NCBI GenBank assembly: GCA_012932295.1
Contig: JAAONU010000002.1
Coordinates: 24,397,770 to 24,461,769, forward strand
DNA from: Cyclina sinensis
Lineage: Eukaryota; Mollusca; Bivalvia; Venerida; Veneridae
Reading direction: 5' to 3'
Length of the DNA: 64,000 nt
Of this stretch, positions 60,640 to 64,000 are shown piece after piece. Numbering within the stretch: position 1 is the first letter of the stretch; each line of letters begins with the position of its first letter. Under the pieces are notes generated by a model. It saw only the letters and a program-made list of their open reading frames with translations, made no database searches and was not told the DNA's origin. The position numbers were made by a program, and so were the translations under genes.

Positions 60640-62010
60640 GGGTGCTTGGAAAAACCGGAAAGCACCGGATAGCACCGAAACACCGGAAAGCACTCAATTT
60701 TCTATTTAAAACACATGAAAATAATGTTTTATTGCATTTTAAGTATTACAAATAGATTTATTAATGATATTTCAATTAAATGAAATGAATAATTTACCAA
60801 AATCATCATTAAGTTGACGAAAGCTGAGGTATATTTGTATAATGAGTGCTTTCCGGTCCCGTTTAATTGAAACGCACATCACCGAAAAGCACTCAATTTT
60901 CTATTAAAAACACATGAAAATAATGTTTTATTGCATTTTAAGTATTACAAATAGATTTATTCATGATATTTCATTAAAATGAAATGAATAATTTACCAAA
61001 ATCATCAAGTTGACGAAAGCTGAGGTATATTTGTGCTTTCCGGTCCCGTTAAAATGAAATGCACGTCACCAAAAAGCACTCAATTTTTTTTTTAAAACAC
61101 ATGAAAATAATATTTTATTGCATTTCAATTATAACTGATAGATTTATTAATGATATTTCAATGAAATAAAATGAATAATTTACCAAAATCATCAAGTTGA
61201 CGAAAGCTGAGGTATATTTGTATAATGAGTGCTTTCCGGTCCCGTTAAAATGAAATGCACATCACCGAAAAGCACTCAATTTTCTATTTATAACACATGA
61301 AAATAATATTTTATTGCATTTTAAGTATAACAGATAGATTTATTAATGATATTTCAATTATATGAAATGAATAATTTACCAAAATCATCATTAAGTTGAC
61401 GAAAGCTGAAGTATATTTGTATAATGTGTGCTTCAGGTCCCGAAATGCACATCACCGAAAAGCAATTTTTACTTAATTTTATTTCTTGTTTAAATTAAAA
61501 ACATCGATTGATTAGTCCCAAATATAGATAAAAAGAGGTTTTATAGACATATTTTGTCAAATATTATACGACATTAGCTTAATATTAATAAATGAGTGCT
61601 TAAGTCAAGAAAATAATACATCATCAAAAAGCACATTGCTTCATTATAAAGCACATGCAAACACATCCTTTATTGTAAATTTTACTATAATATTAGTATT
61701 TGATACGATTTTACAGATAAAGCAATAAATGTAAGTTAATACGATGGAAGATATTGCCATATAGTGTTCGTCGAGTGCTTTCCGGTCCCGTTAAAAAAAA
61801 TTAACATCACTGAAAAGCAATTTTTTAGCATAAACCTTATAAGTCTTCTTTTGTATTGGTTTCATTTTTTCTGACAGGATTTATTGAGTGAAAAGCAATG
61901 AAATAACTTAAATATAATGATATGTTTTTAGATACTACTTAGCATGTGCCAGTGCTTTTCGGTCCTATAGCGTAAATGTACCATCACCGAAAAGCATTTC
62001 TTTTTTCATA
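60640..62010. repeat. ~190-bp satellite with a hairpin at each unit boundary
   Basis: Units start at about 60691, 60890, 61077 and 61273 (spacings 199, 187, 196), then decayed copies to about 62010. The shared body includes AACACATGAAAATAATGTTT and AAGTTGACGAAAGCTGAGGT. Unit ends carry GAGTGCTTTCCGGT, a spacer of about 23, then ACCGAAAAGCACTC, an almost perfect inverted repeat (60844-60894 and 61227-61277). Confidence 0.88.
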
Positions 62011-62359
62011 TGTTCTCAGTTAGTATAATTTAAATCAAAATAATTTAGACAAATTTGTATGCAACAACAGAATTACAACGAAATAGAAAATGGTTTTGAA
62101 TCTGAAAATAAAATTCAGTTAAAAATAGTGGAAATAGCGAAAAGCAAGGTTGGACTAATTGGCAAACAGTAGTTGTAGTATTGTATATCACACATGCTAA
62201 TCCAATCAGTTGTTTTATCGCCTTAAGGTGTTGATGTAATCAATAGACATGTAATGTGTTAACTGAAAATTATGTCAATCATTCAAAGAATACTAATCCA
62301 TTTCGATAAAGTCTTAATAACCTGCAATCAGTTATCATTAGAAAAGTACATGTTAATAC

Positions 62360-62640
62360 ATGAAATTTCATTCTTAATAAAGAAAGAATATTTTGAAAAA
62401 AAGACTATATTGAAAAAAATATATCAATAGAAATGAAATATAAATACACATAGACTTTAATTTCATTTTTAACAAAGGGAAGAATATTTTGAAAAAAAAA
62501 GACTATATTGAAAAAATATATCAATAGAAATGAAATATTAATACACAAATCTATCATGAAACATAAACGAAACTTACAAAGTTACAAAGCCACATATATA
62601 TATATACTTACCTGCAATCAGTAATCATTAGAAAAGGACA
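62360..62640. repeat. Duplicated AT-rich segments
   Basis: Two ~97-bp copies (about 62362-62460 and 62461-62560) share GAATATTTTGAAAAAAA and AAATATATCAATAGAAATGA. CTGCAATCAGTTATCATTAG recurs near 62320 and 62612. An AT run lies at about 62595-62606. Confidence 0.8.
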
Positions 62641-62930
62641 TGTTAATACATGATAGGTTAACAATTAACACCTCTTGAGTAAGACATAGGATGGTAGAAA
62701 TAAAAATTTATTTAGGTCTTAATTCAATCTGTATTTACATCATACTAAATTATCATAAAAATACACAATGAATGATAAGAAAATTTTTTACATTATGTAC
62801 ACGAAAAAACAACACAGACGTAGATAGGCAGACCCATAGGAATGAATATTATAAATGAAATTATTGAGTCAAAATATGTTAATGAGGATATGATTATTGG
62901 GAAAATGTTCTATAATTTCAGTTAAGTACA

Positions 62931-62995
62931 GTTCGAGTATGGGCTAGACTATAGCCTGATGAGCAAGTAAATGACATCTTAAGACACACTCGAAC
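62931..62995. repeat. 65-bp foldback sequence, copy 1
   Basis: Begins GTTCGAGTATGGGCTAGACT and ends ACACACTCGAAC; GTTCGAGT and ACTCGAAC are inverted repeats. Same core as 63148-63212. Confidence 0.8.
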
Positions 62996-63147
62996 TTAAT
63001 TCTTCTTTTATTGGTCATAATAAAACGTACTTAGAGTTTATGTTTATGGGAAAGAATGCGTACTTATTTAAGAATGAGTTAAGTCCAAATATCACCAGTC
63101 AGAGATAAATATCAACGCATATTACAGTAACTGATTAGCTGATTTAA

Positions 63148-63212
63148 GTCCGAGTATGGGCTAGACTATAGCCTGATGGGCATAAAAATGACATATTAAG
63201 ACACACTCGAAC
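63148..63212. repeat. 65-bp foldback sequence, copy 2
   Basis: GTCCGAGTATGGGCTAGACT to ACACACTCGAAC, 217 bp from copy 1. It lies 40 bases after the stop of the transposase gene, so it may be a sub-terminal repeat of that element. Confidence 0.8.
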
Positions 63213-63252
63213 TTACTTCTTCCATAATTGAGCTGTAAATATGCAATGATAT

Positions 63253-64000
63253 TTACGCCTTTCTGGGTTTTTTAACAGTAACAGTCCGGGTGTTTATCTT
63301 CCTTTTTTGTTGACCTGGTTTTTTACCCTGAGTGCGTGGTGCAACTATGGTAGACTGTCCATCAGTAGATGTCATGTAACCTGTTTTTTGATATTGGTGT
63401 CTGCGGAAACAGGCAAAGTGCTTACGTCGTTGCTCCTCAGTCATATCTACATAAACAGATTTTGTTACCTGGAATTGTGTATGCGTTTGGGCTAGGCGGT
63501 ACTCACCAGCACCGATAATGGCACTACCCAAGTACAGGAATTGACCTTGAACTAGAGTGTGGAGTGTTGTAACCAGATCTGTCAATGGCTTGGATTTCCA
63601 GTCAATGGCCTGTTTGAGGACATGGTTAATCGATTCGCAATTATTAATAGTCCATCGTCCCTCAATCTTATCACATAACGAAGGGTCACTAACCTTTGTT
63701 TTAAGCTGTGGTCTAAGTCTATCTTTGAAATATTTCACAAAATTTTCTGATATTTCCTTACAGTGTTGTTCCAACCAGTCACACTTTTCTTCAAAATAAA
63801 TGCTGTCGTCACTGTCCAAAATTCCACCGTCTCCAAAGATCACGTCAAGAATACCATTTCTGTTTATGTCATTCACTGTATCATCAGTAAGTTTTTGTTT
63901 TGTGTTTGTATACAGATGTCGCATACAAAGCACATGGGTTGACTCAGGGAACACTGTCGTAATGGCCTTTACAAGAGCTCGTTCGTCGTCACTGCCAATT
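63253..64000 (-). CDS. MULE-type transposase, C-terminal part (5' end outside the window)
   Basis: The open frame runs from the right edge to TAA-side 63253, about 249 codons. GSDDERALVKAITTVFPEST then VLCMRHLYTNT is the MULE domain pattern (catalytic Asp region, then C-x-x-H and N). EGRWTINNCESINHVLK follows, as in related elements with N-N-x-x-E-S-x-N. The tail is basic (KKPGQQKRKINTRT, VKKPRKA). I see no SWIM zinc finger, often present after MULE domains. It would catalyse cut-and-paste transposition in the nucleus. Intact in the visible part, so possibly recent or domesticated. The alternative is a host gene derived from such a transposase. Confidence 0.75.
   Translation of the reverse strand, partial: IGSDDERALVKAITTVFPESTHVLCMRHLYTNTKQKLTDDTVNDINRNGILDVIFGDGGILDSDDSIYFEEKCDWLEQHCKEISENFVKYFKDRLRPQLKTKVSDPSLCDKIEGRWTINNCESINHVLKQAIDWKSKPLTDLVTTLHTLVQGQFLYLGSAIIGAGEYRLAQTHTQFQVTKSVYVDMTEEQRRKHFACFRRHQYQKTGYMTSTDGQSTIVAPRTQGKKPGQQKRKINTRTVTVKKPRKA

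Noticed and set aside
60640..62010. Hammerhead ribozyme in the ~190-bp satellite
   Set aside because: GACGAAA is present in each unit, but the required CTGATGA core is missing on either strand in the expected place.

Overview
The window is animal nuclear DNA and most likely comes from a bivalve mollusc. It contains spliced genes with GT-AG introns, a three-exon nanos gene, LINE, hAT and SINE relics, and many minisatellites. It also holds the dispersed repeat families rich in TGACCTTGACC and ACGGACGGACG that are common in clam-type genomes. The host assignment is an inference from gene structure and repeat style; no species can be named.

Layout. 1-2550: two minisatellites (25-bp and 33-bp units). 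2551-7390: dispersed repeats and AT-rich DNA with no gene seen. 7392-12113 (+): a nanos gene with a CCAAT/TATA promoter, three coding exons and a 3.5-kb first intron that carries a 66-bp minisatellite and an antisense LINE relic. 12765-20370: a repeat block built around a mobile element with ~530-bp terminal inverted repeats (13229-17966) into which another element has inserted. 21552-59704 (-): one long gene whose 16 coding exons join with consistent reading phase into a predicted 1,635-residue protein. 59720-63240: dispersed repeats and a ~190-bp palindromic satellite. 63253-64000 (-): the 3' part of a MULE-type transposase gene that runs off the window.

The main result is the long minus-strand gene. 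Its first eleven exons encode a PIAS-type SUMO E3 ligase core: a PINIT domain, an SP-RING (MIZ) zinc finger, and the segment after it. The twelfth and thirteenth exons add a linker, a psi-K-x-E sumoylation consensus and a SUMO-interacting motif (VVIDL plus acidic residues). The reading frame then continues through two linker exons into a final exon with seven C2H2 zinc-finger units and a tail of about 530 residues made of duplicated 150-residue and 20-residue repeats. A PIAS ligase joined to a C2H2 array is not an architecture I know from described families. It would suggest a sequence-targeted SUMO ligase (inference). No SAP domain is seen.

The introns of this gene hold most of the repeat content: two hAT-like elements with perfect 8-bp target duplications, nested modular repeats with hairpin ends, and three minisatellites or satellites. 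Several repeats carry consensus estrogen-response-element palindromes and direct repeats of nuclear-receptor half-sites.
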